DNA of 6,945 bases from Balneolales bacterium (GCA_007131535.1 SLQI01000301.1:1-6945); one strand, 5' to 3'; positions 1-6,396 are shown, numbered from the stretch's first letter. Program-made: numbers and translations. The notes: generated by a model from the sequence alone, not told the origin.

Positions 1-83
1 CAGATAAATACTACAAACAGGAGAAAACCCTCTACAACTACCTTGCGCGACAATATTTTACAGATTATTTATTAATTGAATAA
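1..83 (+). CDS. C-terminal end of an unidentified protein (5' truncated by window edge)
   Basis: An open frame enters the window (first full codon at 3) and ends at TAA 81-83, giving 26 residues that end in ARQYFTDYLLIE. The other two forward frames also run into stops (TAA at 5 and at 73), so choosing this frame rests on composition: the tail is tyrosine-rich, amphipathic and protein-like (DKYYKQEKTLYNYLARQ). The fragment is too short to assign a family. The next plus-strand gene begins 139 bp downstream, so it may or may not share a transcript. Existence of the gene is plausible; function is unknown. Confidence 0.45.
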   Translation, partial: DKYYKQEKTLYNYLARQYFTDYLLIE

Positions 84-88
84 CGGAT

Positions 89-96
89 TAATTTTG
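89..96 (+). promoter_or_regulatory. Possible Bacteroidota-type -7 element upstream of the DUF4293 gene
   Basis: TAATTTTG at 89-96 matches the TAnnTTTG -7 consensus of Bacteroidota primary sigma factors exactly. No TTTG or TTG sits at the expected 19-21 nt upstream; the nearest is TTTA at 68-71, 17 nt away. The element begins a few bases after the stop codon of the upstream partial gene, and would give a leader of about 120 nt before the GTG at 223. That leader contains a 7-bp inverted repeat, TAGCTCC (100-106) with GGAGCTA (121-127). An eight-base degenerate match alone is weak evidence. Confidence 0.25.
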
Positions 97-222
97 CTTT
101 AGCTCCGCCCGCCACATCCGGGAGCTAACGCTTAAAAACGAATCATCATACGGGACTATGCCCCGAAAGTCAAAAGCCGTATCTTCCAGCCGTTAATTTT
201 AAACTCAAATCATGCGTAAATC

Positions 223-630
223 GTGATCCAGAGAATTCAAACCGTATTTCTTGCTGTTGCCGTCATTATCAACATCGCATTTTTCTTTCTTCCTTTGTAT
301 GAAGAAGCACTGCGCGATCCAAGCGGTTGGGTTACCAATATCCTGACGGCAGCATTAGTAGTTGCCGCCGCTCTTTGCCTGTACTCTATTTTCTTATTCC
401 GCGACCGCCCCAAACAGATACGTTTTGTCAAACTCGGTCTGGTTATGCAGGTCGTCGCTCTCGGGGCTTGTGTGGGTCTGTTTTTCAGCCTCGGAAGGCT
501 GACCACCGCTCTTTGGCAGGAAGCCCTTGGCGTCGGGTTGCTTGGCGTTGCTGTAATCCTGTGCTACCTCGCCCTTCATTTTATCCATCGGGATGAGCAG
601 CTCGTTCAGTCCATGGACCGCATCAGGTAA
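223..630 (+). CDS. DUF4293 family small integral membrane protein
   Basis: A 135-residue protein with four predicted membrane helices at about residues 5-25, 38-58, 68-90 and 98-120. The start MIQRIQTVFL and the charged tail DEQLVQSMDRIR fit the DUF4293 family, which I know mainly from Bacteroidota and for which no biochemical role is established. The start is GTG at 223; an in-frame TAA at 217-219 rules out a longer form, and the next residues already match the family N-terminus. No Shine-Dalgarno sequence is visible. An ATG at 212 is out of frame and stops after four codons. The stop is only 5 bp before the EamA gene, so the two are probably co-transcribed. Family call is good; function is unknown. 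Confidence 0.85.
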   Translation: MIQRIQTVFLAVAVIINIAFFFLPLYEEALRDPSGWVTNILTAALVVAAALCLYSIFLFRDRPKQIRFVKLGLVMQVVALGACVGLFFSLGRLTTALWQEALGVGLLGVAVILCYLALHFIHRDEQLVQSMDRIR

Positions 631-635
631 TTTTT

Positions 636-1526
636 ATGAATAATGCGGAGGGGCGTTCATGGATTGTAACCGGAGCCCTGCTCTTCGGTATGCTTAACTT
701 CGGCTTTGCTCCGATTCTGGTTCGGGTTGCCGGAGATACAGACCCCTTTGCCCTCGCTGCAGTTCGAACGGTATCTGCGGCGGCAGTTTTGTTGGTGATT
801 TGGTTTTTCAGCTCCAAAGCCGAACGCCATGCTTACACCCGTAAAGAAAATCTGCTGGCCTTTGGTGCCGGCGCTGCGCTCGGCCTGCACTTTATCTGCT
901 GGACTGCCGCCATTATGCTGACTTCGGTAGCCTCCGCCTCGGTATTGGTCACCATCCACCCGGTGATGCTGATCCTTATCGAAGCCATTTATTTCGAACG
1001 CAAGTTTTCAAGATTGGTATGGTTCGGTGTGTTTATGGCCTTTTCCGGGTCTGTGATGCTGGGAATAAGTGATGCCATTATGGAAACTGAGTTCGAACAT
1101 GCCCTCCGTGGTGATTTCCTTGCTATTCTGGCCGCCGTATTATTTGTCATCTATTTTCTGTTGAGCCAACAACTTCGGCAAACCTCCGACTGGTTGGGAT
1201 ACATTACGCGGGTTTACGGAATTACTGCCCTAACCTGTGTGATTGTCGCCATGGCCGTCGGCACTGATTTTTCTATGTCAACCGTCGCGCTGGCTGCCGG
1301 TATCGGACTCGGACTCGGCCCTCAGATTGCCGGACATGGTGCAATGAACTATGCCGTAAAATTTATCTCACCGGCTATCCTTGCCACCCTGATTCTCGTA
1401 GAGCCGGTCCTTGGTTCGTTTTTGGCCTGGGGATTGTTTAATGAAGTGCCGCCTGGACTTTCCATTCCGGCAATTGTCATTATCCTTTGCGGCGTACTGA
1501 TGGCCTGGGTTAAGCGAAGCAATTGA
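636..1526 (+). CDS. EamA/DMT-superfamily membrane transporter
   Basis: A 296-residue, very hydrophobic protein of the length typical for the drug/metabolite transporter superfamily. It has ten predicted helices in two tandem EamA repeats, roughly residues 8-145 and 155-292. Each repeat carries the family pattern near its penultimate helices: HPVMLILIEAIYFERKF (108-124) in the first and ILVEPVLGSFLAWGLFNEVP (253-272) in the second. The tail WVKRSN is short and basic, consistent with a cytoplasmic C-terminus. Members export or import small metabolites such as amino acids, nucleosides or drugs; the substrate cannot be read from the sequence. The ATG at 636 lies 5 bp after the DUF4293 stop, without an obvious ribosome binding site, so translational coupling is likely. 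A terminator-like structure overlaps its last codons. Confidence 0.9.
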   Translation: MNNAEGRSWIVTGALLFGMLNFGFAPILVRVAGDTDPFALAAVRTVSAAAVLLVIWFFSSKAERHAYTRKENLLAFGAGAALGLHFICWTAAIMLTSVASASVLVTIHPVMLILIEAIYFERKFSRLVWFGVFMAFSGSVMLGISDAIMETEFEHALRGDFLAILAAVLFVIYFLLSQQLRQTSDWLGYITRVYGITALTCVIVAMAVGTDFSMSTVALAAGIGLGLGPQIAGHGAMNYAVKFISPAILATLILVEPVLGSFLAWGLFNEVPPGLSIPAIVIILCGVLMAWVKRSN

Positions 1527-1564
1527 GCGCAAGACACTTATAGTTAGCTTCGCTAAGTCTTTTT
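1510..1564 (+). terminator. Candidate intrinsic terminator at the end of the EamA gene
   Basis: AGCGAAGC (1513-1520, inside the last codons) can pair perfectly with GCTTCGCT (1547-1554), enclosing the stop codon. A second, exclusive fold uses a tight hairpin TTAGC-TTC-GCTAA (1544-1556), with AAGAC (1531-1535) pairing to GTCTT (1557-1561) below a bulge. Both are followed by the short T-run TCTTTTT (1558-1564). Position and polarity fit termination of the DUF4293-EamA unit. The T-run is short and the stems are moderate, so efficiency is uncertain. Confidence 0.5.
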
Positions 1565-1634
1565 AAAATCTGTTTGGCCATACGACCAAAATGGTATCCT
1601 TTTTGACGTATACTCACTTAATCCGGGAAACCGA

Positions 1635-1650
1635 AAAACCCCGGGGTTTT
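1635..1650. repeat. Perfect 16-bp GC-core palindrome, possible back-up terminator
   Basis: AAAACCCCGGGGTTTT is a perfect palindrome with no spacer. CCGGG at 1623-1627 can alternatively pair with CCCGG at 1640-1644 to form a looped stem followed by GGTTTT. It lies 110 bp after the EamA stop and 31 bp before the long palindromic repeat. It could be a second terminator or a protein-binding site; the sequence does not decide. Confidence 0.35.
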
Positions 1651-1680
1651 ATCAATATGAATTAAATAAAACCTTTGTGC

Positions 1681-1836
1681 TAATAAGTGTCTGTATGAAA
1701 AGTGGTAGTGTCGTAAGAAAACGCCAGGATCAAGGCGCGCGAAGCTCCCAAAAAGCACAGTGTACAACCCGTACATGAGCATTTTTGGGACGAGCGAAAC
1801 GTAGATATTGGCGTTTTCTTACAGACACTAATTAAT
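1681..1836 (+). repeat. Long imperfect palindromic intergenic repeat, copy 1
   Basis: A ~156-bp element whose two halves are near reverse complements. The left arm holds AGTGTCGTAAGAAAACGCCA (1708-1727) and the right arm TGGCGTTTTCTTACAGACACT (1809-1829). Toward the centre, CTCCCAAAAAGC (1745-1756) faces GCATTTTTGGGACGAG (1779-1794), and GTGTAC (1760-1765) faces GTACAT (1771-1776). The outermost arm unit is present twice on the left (1686-1702 and 1708-1724) but once on the right. A second copy lies at 6162-6318, about 88% identical by eye and in the same orientation. It contains no credible open frame. The organisation resembles a MITE or an oversized REP/BIME-type element; no transposase is present in the window. 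Confidence 0.85.
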
Positions 1837-1848
1837 TTTACCGATATG

Positions 1849-1881
1849 TTGCAATGATCTGCTCAAAAAATCGTATATTTC
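1849..1881 (+). promoter_or_regulatory. Candidate promoter for the lytic transglycosylase gene
   Basis: TATATTTC at 1874-1881 matches seven positions of the eight-base TAnnTTTG pattern, counting the two free positions. TTG at 1849-1851 lies 22 nt upstream, slightly longer than the usual 19-21. The same TATATTTCAAT string occurs in the minus-strand promoter candidate at 6474-6505. It lies just downstream of repeat copy 1 and would give a leader of about 100 nt before the ATG at 1991. AGGG at 1978-1981 precedes that ATG by 9 bases and is a weak ribosome binding site. Confidence 0.4.
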
Positions 1882-1990
1882 AATCAGATTAATACAGTTA
1901 CAGCAAAAGCTAAAATATTTTCATCGGAGTAATCACCGGAGACACTACTTAATTCTTTAAGGGCCTAACGGAAAAACAAGGGAATAAACT

Positions 1991-3466
1991 ATGAACAAGA
2001 GTGCGCTAACCCGCTGGGCGTTTGGCGTGTTGTTAGTCGGTTACTGGACTACGCTGATCCCCCCGCAATTGCCGCCGGAAAATTCAGGAGATGCTTCCCC
2101 TGATACCACCCGGATTGAACATGCCGACTGGCAGCAAATAACCGAACGCGGTACGCTGAAAGTACTCACCCGCTACAGCTCGGTTTCATATTTCCTGCAT
2201 CACGGTATGGATCGTGGGTTTGAATATGAACTGCTCTACCGGTTTGCCAGGAAACACGATCTGAACCTTGAAACCATTATCCTCAAGCCGGATCAGGATC
2301 CCGTAGAGCTTCTTCAAAACGGAGCTGCCGACATATTGGCTGCCAACCTGATTATCTCACCGGACTTGTCCGGGCACATTTCCTTTACCAACCCTTATGA
2401 TCTGGTTGATCTGGTCGTCGCCGTTCCCGAGCAAACCGCGGCTCATAACCTGAATTATGTTTTCGGCAAACAGATTTCTACGACACATACCCTGGCATCA
2501 GCAACCGATTTTACTGATCGCTATGGCAATTACATGAACCTCTCACTCAAAGCGGATAGCGCCGGATGGGATTCGGAGATGCTCTTACATTCTGTCGCTG
2601 AAGGTGAAATTGATGGTGCTATTGTTGAGTCTCATGTTTTGAAGGCCGCAGCAAACTATATCCCGGGAATTAAGAAAGGTCCCACCATTGCAACTCAACT
2701 TCCGGTAGCCTGGGCCACTCATCGGGAAGCCGGTGAGTTAAATGATAAGCTGAATCAATTCATTGCCCGTCATTTTTATATCAACTATCGGGATGGTTCA
2801 ATACAGAGATCAACAACCATGAATGTATTGCGCAGCCGCTACTTCCTTGACGGAAATAACGTACGCCGCTACCGGCAGCCCTTTGAAGAAACGTTGATCT
2901 ACGGATATTTATCCCGCTATGATGACATTGTAAGACCTATGGCCGAAGAAGCGGGCATCGACTGGAAGCTGGTTACTGCTGTAATGGCAGAAGAAAGCAG
3001 TTTCAACCCAAGGGCACGCAGCTGGATGGGAGCCGTTGGGCTGATGCAGATTATGCCCCGGTTTTCTCCGCAGACCTATGAGGAGCTATTGAATCCTGAA
3101 GTCAACATTTCTGAAGGTATCCGATTCCTGAAGAAAAACCTTCGGCGCCATGCCTATCTGGATGAGGAAAATCAACTTAAAATGGCGTTGGCCGCTTATA
3201 ATGCCGGCATCGGACACCTCTCGGAAGCCCGCAGATTAACCGGTGAGTTAGGGGGCAATCCGGATAAGTGGGAAGATGTTGCCCAATCTTTTCTGAAATT
3301 GATGGATTACGAGTATTACTCGCAGTCCCGATATGGATTTGTGCGGGGTACCGAACCCGTTCAATATGTTGATAAAGTATTGCGGCGATATGAAACCTAT
3401 CAATCTGTTGTAGCTATAGCCGACGCTCACAATATGGACAGCCGGACTACTCCGTTATCCGAATGA
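1991..3466 (+). CDS. mltF: MltF-type membrane-bound lytic murein transglycosylase
   Basis: A 491-residue protein with the MltF layout. The N-terminal hydrophobic stretch (about 9-25, after K3 and R8) lacks a lipobox cysteine, so it is either a signal peptide or an uncleaved anchor. A periplasmic-binding-protein family 3-like domain spans roughly 50-270 and begins ERGTLKVLTRYSS. A C-terminal SLT (lysozyme-like, GH23) domain covers about 305-460. The SLT core shows the catalytic glutamate E335 in EESSFNP, then GAVGLMQIMP (347-356) and the AAYNAG motif (401-406). The family cleaves the MurNAc-GlcNAc bond to form 1,6-anhydromuramyl products; in E. coli MltF the binding-protein domain modulates activity. 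The ATG is preceded by AGGG. The 3' end overlaps the convergent phosphatase gene by 20 bp, with no terminator between them. All key residues appear intact. Confidence 0.93.
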   Translation: MNKSALTRWAFGVLLVGYWTTLIPPQLPPENSGDASPDTTRIEHADWQQITERGTLKVLTRYSSVSYFLHHGMDRGFEYELLYRFARKHDLNLETIILKPDQDPVELLQNGAADILAANLIISPDLSGHISFTNPYDLVDLVVAVPEQTAAHNLNYVFGKQISTTHTLASATDFTDRYGNYMNLSLKADSAGWDSEMLLHSVAEGEIDGAIVESHVLKAAANYIPGIKKGPTIATQLPVAWATHREAGELNDKLNQFIARHFYINYRDGSIQRSTTMNVLRSRYFLDGNNVRRYRQPFEETLIYGYLSRYDDIVRPMAEEAGIDWKLVTAVMAEESSFNPRARSWMGAVGLMQIMPRFSPQTYEELLNPEVNISEGIRFLKKNLRRHAYLDEENQLKMALAAYNAGIGHLSEARRLTGELGGNPDKWEDVAQSFLKLMDYEYYSQSRYGFVRGTEPVQYVDKVLRRYETYQSVVAIADAHNMDSRTTPLSE

Positions 3467-5162
3467 TCAGCATCGTTACATCATCCCCGTAATCCCCGCC
3501 CGAAAATGCGGTTACATCTTTGGTAACCGCATCCCAAATGGATTGAGCCTGCCGGTCTTTAACCGAATTGATGCATTCAATCAACCGTTGTTCGCCGTAT
3601 TCCTCTTCGTGTTCATTCATCGCCTCCGTCACACCGTCGGTGTACATCACAATCACATCTCCCGCCTGGTAATTTACCGAGCCAATGGCATAAGGCTTTA
3701 AGGTGGGCATAGCGCCAAGCAGCAGCCCGCCTTCCCGCAACTCTTCCACCTCCCCGTTATCCGCCCGGAAACGCAGAGGCGGATTATGTCCGGCATTGGA
3801 ATAATTGATTTTATTGTTGGCCGGATCCACCGTGCACCAGAAAAATGTGATAAACTTATCGGAGGTAGTATTTTTATATAAAATTTCATTGAGTCTTCCC
3901 ATAGTCTGGCTCATATCCAGGTGCAGCGGTACCAAAGCGTGGAACATAGACTGCAGGTTTGCCATTAACAGTGAAGCCGGGATACCCTTGCCGGTTACAT
4001 CGGCAATAGCGCAATGTATTTTGCCTTCATCTTCAAGAATTTCATAATAATCCCCGCCGATTTGTCGGGATGAAAGGTTTTGGCCAAACAAATCCAGCCC
4101 TTTTACTACAGGGGGTTGTCCGGGCAGAAGCTTAAGCTGGATTGTTCTGGCGAGCTTGAGATCTTCTTCTATTCTCCGCTTTTCAACCTGTTCTTCCAGA
4201 AGATATGTTTTCTGAACGGAAAGAAGGGTCAGGTTACCGACGGATTGAATAAATTCGTAGTCGGTTTCCGAGTATGCATTATCTCCCGCACGTTTTCCAA
4301 TACCCACCACGGCATGGAACTCATCCTCGTATTTAAGAGGTAGCAATGCCTCAATTTTATTTGCACGGAGCGCGGGAATGCGCTCGATAAGTTCATCGGA
4401 TACTTTTTCAACTTTATCGCAGGAAGAGAGGATTTGCTGAAGTTCCTCTTCGCTAAACTTTTCCTTCAGACCGCTGCTGGCCGGCAGAGTGATACGCCCT
4501 TCCCCGTTTTTCATCACCATAAAAAACGTCCGTATGAAAAACTGACCCATCAAAGCGAATTTGAATATTCGCAGGATCTGCTCCCGGTCTACCGTGGCAT
4601 TAAATTCTTTGCTGAGCTCAAACAGGGTATTGAGCTCCTGAACTTTCATATCCATTCGGCGGTTGGTTTCCTTCAGCTCGTTGAATAGCTGTGAGTTGCT
4701 GATGCCCACCGCCGACAGCACCGTTATGCTTTCCAGAAACTCTTTTTCGTGAGGATTTAATTCAGGGTTGCCGGACCGATTACCCAACCCCAGGAAACCC
4801 AGCAGCCGGTTACTGGTACTGATCGGAAAGAGCCAGCGTATATCGCAGTCGGTCAGCTTTGACTCTATCTCCTCTGAATATAAATCGGTAACTTGCTGCC
4901 CGCATTTTTCAGGCAAAGTTAACCGGATATTCGTCCCCGAATACAGGCCGGTAAGACCTTTACTTTTAACGACCTCATATTCATGCTCGTTATCTGTCCG
5001 TAACAAGACAACCGCCCGGGGAGTAAGCAGCTTCCCCATACAGATAAGCAGCAGGTTATTGAAAATAAAATCGAGGTCGTGGGATTCTACCAGTAGTCGG
5101 GTAGTATCAATGATCGTTTTCAGATCAAAGCGGCTTTGGCGTTCGGAGAGCGTACTCATCAC
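3447..5162 (-). CDS. Twin-GAF SpoIIE/RsbU-like PP2C serine phosphatase
   Basis: A 571-residue soluble protein without membrane segments. Domains in order: GAF-like (about 15-160), a helical linker (160-190), a second GAF-like domain (about 190-320), a helical linker with the RsbU-type ARTIQLKLLPG stretch (338-348), and a SpoIIE/PP2C domain (350-571). Expected metal-binding motifs are present: GGDYY with D371, ADVTGKG with D388, YTDGVTE with D509 and GDDVTML with D560/D561. YSNAGHNPPL (454-463) is also typical. By family knowledge it dephosphorylates the phosphoserine of a STAS antagonist when its sensory domains are engaged; the GAF ligand is unknown. It is last in a three-gene minus-strand operon, 4 bp after the kinase gene. 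The first codon is GTG (5162-5160), immediately followed by ATG (5159-5157), so either could be the true start. Its tail overlaps the transglycosylase gene. Confidence 0.92.
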   Translation of the reverse strand: MMSTLSERQSRFDLKTIIDTTRLLVESHDLDFIFNNLLLICMGKLLTPRAVVLLRTDNEHEYEVVKSKGLTGLYSGTNIRLTLPEKCGQQVTDLYSEEIESKLTDCDIRWLFPISTSNRLLGFLGLGNRSGNPELNPHEKEFLESITVLSAVGISNSQLFNELKETNRRMDMKVQELNTLFELSKEFNATVDREQILRIFKFALMGQFFIRTFFMVMKNGEGRITLPASSGLKEKFSEEELQQILSSCDKVEKVSDELIERIPALRANKIEALLPLKYEDEFHAVVGIGKRAGDNAYSETDYEFIQSVGNLTLLSVQKTYLLEEQVEKRRIEEDLKLARTIQLKLLPGQPPVVKGLDLFGQNLSSRQIGGDYYEILEDEGKIHCAIADVTGKGIPASLLMANLQSMFHALVPLHLDMSQTMGRLNEILYKNTTSDKFITFFWCTVDPANNKINYSNAGHNPPLRFRADNGEVEELREGGLLLGAMPTLKPYAIGSVNYQAGDVIVMYTDGVTEAMNEHEEEYGEQRLIECINSVKDRQAQSIWDAVTKDVTAFSGGDYGDDVTMLIIRITE

Positions 5163-5166
5163 CCTA

Positions 5167-5586
5167 TCAGATTTTTCTCATCATGCGAAGTTCATTATAT
5201 CCCTTCTCATTGCTGTATTCCACTTCATCCATAAACGAACGCATGAGATAAATGCCGAATCCACCGCGTTGGCGTTTTTTTATGCGCTCTTCGAGATCCG
5301 GTGTAGTATAGACCGCGGGATCGAAAGATTTTCCCTGATCTACAATCTTGATAATCAGGTTGCTTGAAGTGTAGCTGATAGATAACTCGATTTCCCGGGT
5401 TTCATCGTAGTTATAGGCGTGTTTGATAACATTGGTGCATGCCTCATCTACGGCCATCTGGATTTCATGGGTTTGCTGGACCGTAAAGCCGAACTGCCCG
5501 GCAAAATCAGCAATAAACTCCCTCACCCTCGAAAGTTCTTCGGTGGATGCGGGAATACGGATACTATGGGAATCAACTTTCGGCAA
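5167..5586 (-). CDS. RsbW-like anti-sigma/serine-kinase-type ATP-binding protein
   Basis: A 139-residue single-domain GHKL ATPase (HATPase_c_2), the usual size for RsbW/SpoIIAB-type proteins. The N-box is DEACTNVIKHAY (47-58, with E48 and N52), the G1 box is VDQGKSFDP (82-90, with D83 and G85), and the glycine-rich lid is RGGFGIYLMRSFMDEV (107-122). By family knowledge such proteins bind a target such as a sigma factor, and phosphorylate the cognate STAS protein, which is encoded just upstream here. The start is TTG at 5586-5584. No ATG or GTG lies between it and the in-frame TAA at 5613-5611, and the next ATG is at residue 44, inside the fold. It lies 11 bp after the STAS stop and 4 bp before the phosphatase gene, so co-transcription is near certain. 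No adjacent sigma factor gene is seen. Confidence 0.9.
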   Translation of the reverse strand: MPKVDSHSIRIPASTEELSRVREFIADFAGQFGFTVQQTHEIQMAVDEACTNVIKHAYNYDETREIELSISYTSSNLIIKIVDQGKSFDPAVYTTPDLEERIKKRQRGGFGIYLMRSFMDEVEYSNEKGYNELRMMRKI

Positions 5587-5597
5587 TCCGGCAGATG

Positions 5598-5951
5598 TTA
5601 TTTGGCACTGTTAAAATGTGAGATGGCCTCTTTTTCATCTTTGAGGATATCATAGAGTGTCGGGAACCCAAGCAAATCAAACACATTATAAACCTTACTG
5701 TTCATATTGGTAAGCTTGATGTCGCCCCCATGCTGACGCACTTCTTCAATATAGGCCATAAATACACCCAGGCCGGCACTTGAGATGTACGTCAGGCTGT
5801 TGCAATTGACGATGATGTGATAATACTGTTCGGCAATTAGCTGCTGAAACACCTCTTCTAATCTCGGCGCAGTATGGGCGTCAAGCTCACCGTATAAGTC
5901 CACTACGGTAAAACTTCCGGATGTACGCGTATTTAATTTGAATTGTTCCAT
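5598..5951 (-). CDS. STAS-domain anti-sigma-factor antagonist (RsbV/SpoIIAA-like)
   Basis: A 117-residue protein made of one STAS domain, first gene of the minus-strand switch operon. VVDLYGELDAHTAP (16-29) is the usual second strand and turn. YISSAGLGVFMAYIEEVR (55-72) is the phosphorylation-loop region. Aligned with RsbV's DSTGLG, the phosphorylatable serine is S58, and the usual preceding aspartate is S57 here. By family knowledge, unphosphorylated STAS protein binds the RsbW-type kinase and releases its target; kinase phosphorylation blocks this and the SpoIIE phosphatase reverses it. ATG at 5951 is the clear start; no Shine-Dalgarno sequence and no convincing promoter were found in the ~100 bp above it. 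The gene that this switch controls is not in the window. Confidence 0.92.
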   Translation of the reverse strand: MEQFKLNTRTSGSFTVVDLYGELDAHTAPRLEEVFQQLIAEQYYHIIVNCNSLTYISSAGLGVFMAYIEEVRQHGGDIKLTNMNSKVYNVFDLLGFPTLYDILKDEKEAISHFNSAK

Positions 5952-6161
5952 GTCCGAATTGTTTACGATGAAATGAAGAAAAAGTTAACCCCATTGTTTC
6001 ATAAAAATATGCTTTTCCGCGAATTTTATGAGTGGTTTTTTACTGCCTGTCGTATCGTATGGATTTTCTGATTCATACTCAGTTTTCGTGGTGCCGGATT
6101 GAAGCCGGCAATAACACACGGCACTCCCAAATATATACGGCAAACAGACCGGCAACGTGTG
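5952..6161. other. Non-coding leader/spacer upstream of the switch operon
   Basis: This 210-bp gap separates the STAS start from repeat copy 2 and should hold the operon's promoter or 5' leader. I see no good -33/-7 pair on the minus strand. It contains a 6-bp hairpin, TGCCGG (6092-6097) with CCGGCA (6105-6110), and a looser pair, CACACG (6115-6120) with CGTGTG (6156-6161). Neither is followed by a T-run on either strand. A 64-codon plus-strand frame starting at 6032 runs into the repeat and has no protein-like features. Confidence 0.5.
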
Positions 6162-6318
6162 CATTAATTAGTGCCTGTAAGAAAAGTGGTAGTGTCGTAA
6201 GGAAACGCCAGAATCAAGGCGCGTAAACTCCCAAAAACACAGCGTAAGCCCGTACATGAGCATTTTGGGGACGAGCGGAGCGAAAATATTGGCGTTTTCT
6301 TACAGACATTAATTAATG
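6162..6318 (+). repeat. Long imperfect palindromic intergenic repeat, copy 2
   Basis: A ~157-bp element matching the repeat at 1681-1836 along its whole length, about 88% identical by eye with a few single-base gaps, and in the same orientation. The outer ends are CATTAATTA (6162-6170) and TTAATTAATG (6309-6318), perfect inverted ends that copy 1 keeps only partly. The left arm again has two tandem units, CTGTAAGAAAA (6175-6185) and AGTGTCGTAAGGAAACGCCA (6191-6210); the right arm is TGGCGTTTTCTTACAGACATT (6290-6310). The centre pairs CCCAAAAACAC (6230-6240) with GAGCATTTTGGGG (6258-6270). It sits between the switch operon and the candidate small RNA gene. Confidence 0.85.
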
Positions 6319-6396
6319 TTCTTTACTTGTAGGAATAAGCAATAAATATAAGAATAGCAGTGAAAAGCGAAAGTATACAGCAGCAGGTGGGCCCCC

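Noticed and set aside
100..127. 7-bp inverted repeat TAGCTCC/GGAGCTA after the partial upstream gene as a terminator
   Set aside because: The loop is 14 nt and neither strand has a T-run directly after the stem. It is mentioned only as part of a possible leader.
212..226. ATG near the start of the DUF4293 gene
   Set aside because: It is out of frame with the gene and ends after four codons at TGA 224-226. The GTG at 223 gives the family N-terminus.
1681..1836. Repeat considered as an insertion sequence or a coding gene
   Set aside because: At ~156 bp it cannot encode a transposase and no open frame of interest crosses it. The palindromic structure explains the sequence.
2141..2800. Binding-protein domain considered as a separate amino-acid ABC transporter component
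   Set aside because: It is fused in frame to a complete SLT domain, and no permease or ATPase genes are nearby. The arrangement is the MltF architecture.
4768..5367. 199-codon open frame on the plus strand
   Set aside because: It lies entirely antisense to the phosphatase and kinase genes, whose motifs are intact. Its translation is low-complexity, serine/arginine/leucine-rich and without recognisable motifs, so it is a shadow frame.
6032..6226. 64-codon open frame on the plus strand upstream of repeat copy 2
   Set aside because: It runs into the palindromic repeat, which supplies its last ~20 codons. Composition is not protein-like and there is no ribosome binding site.
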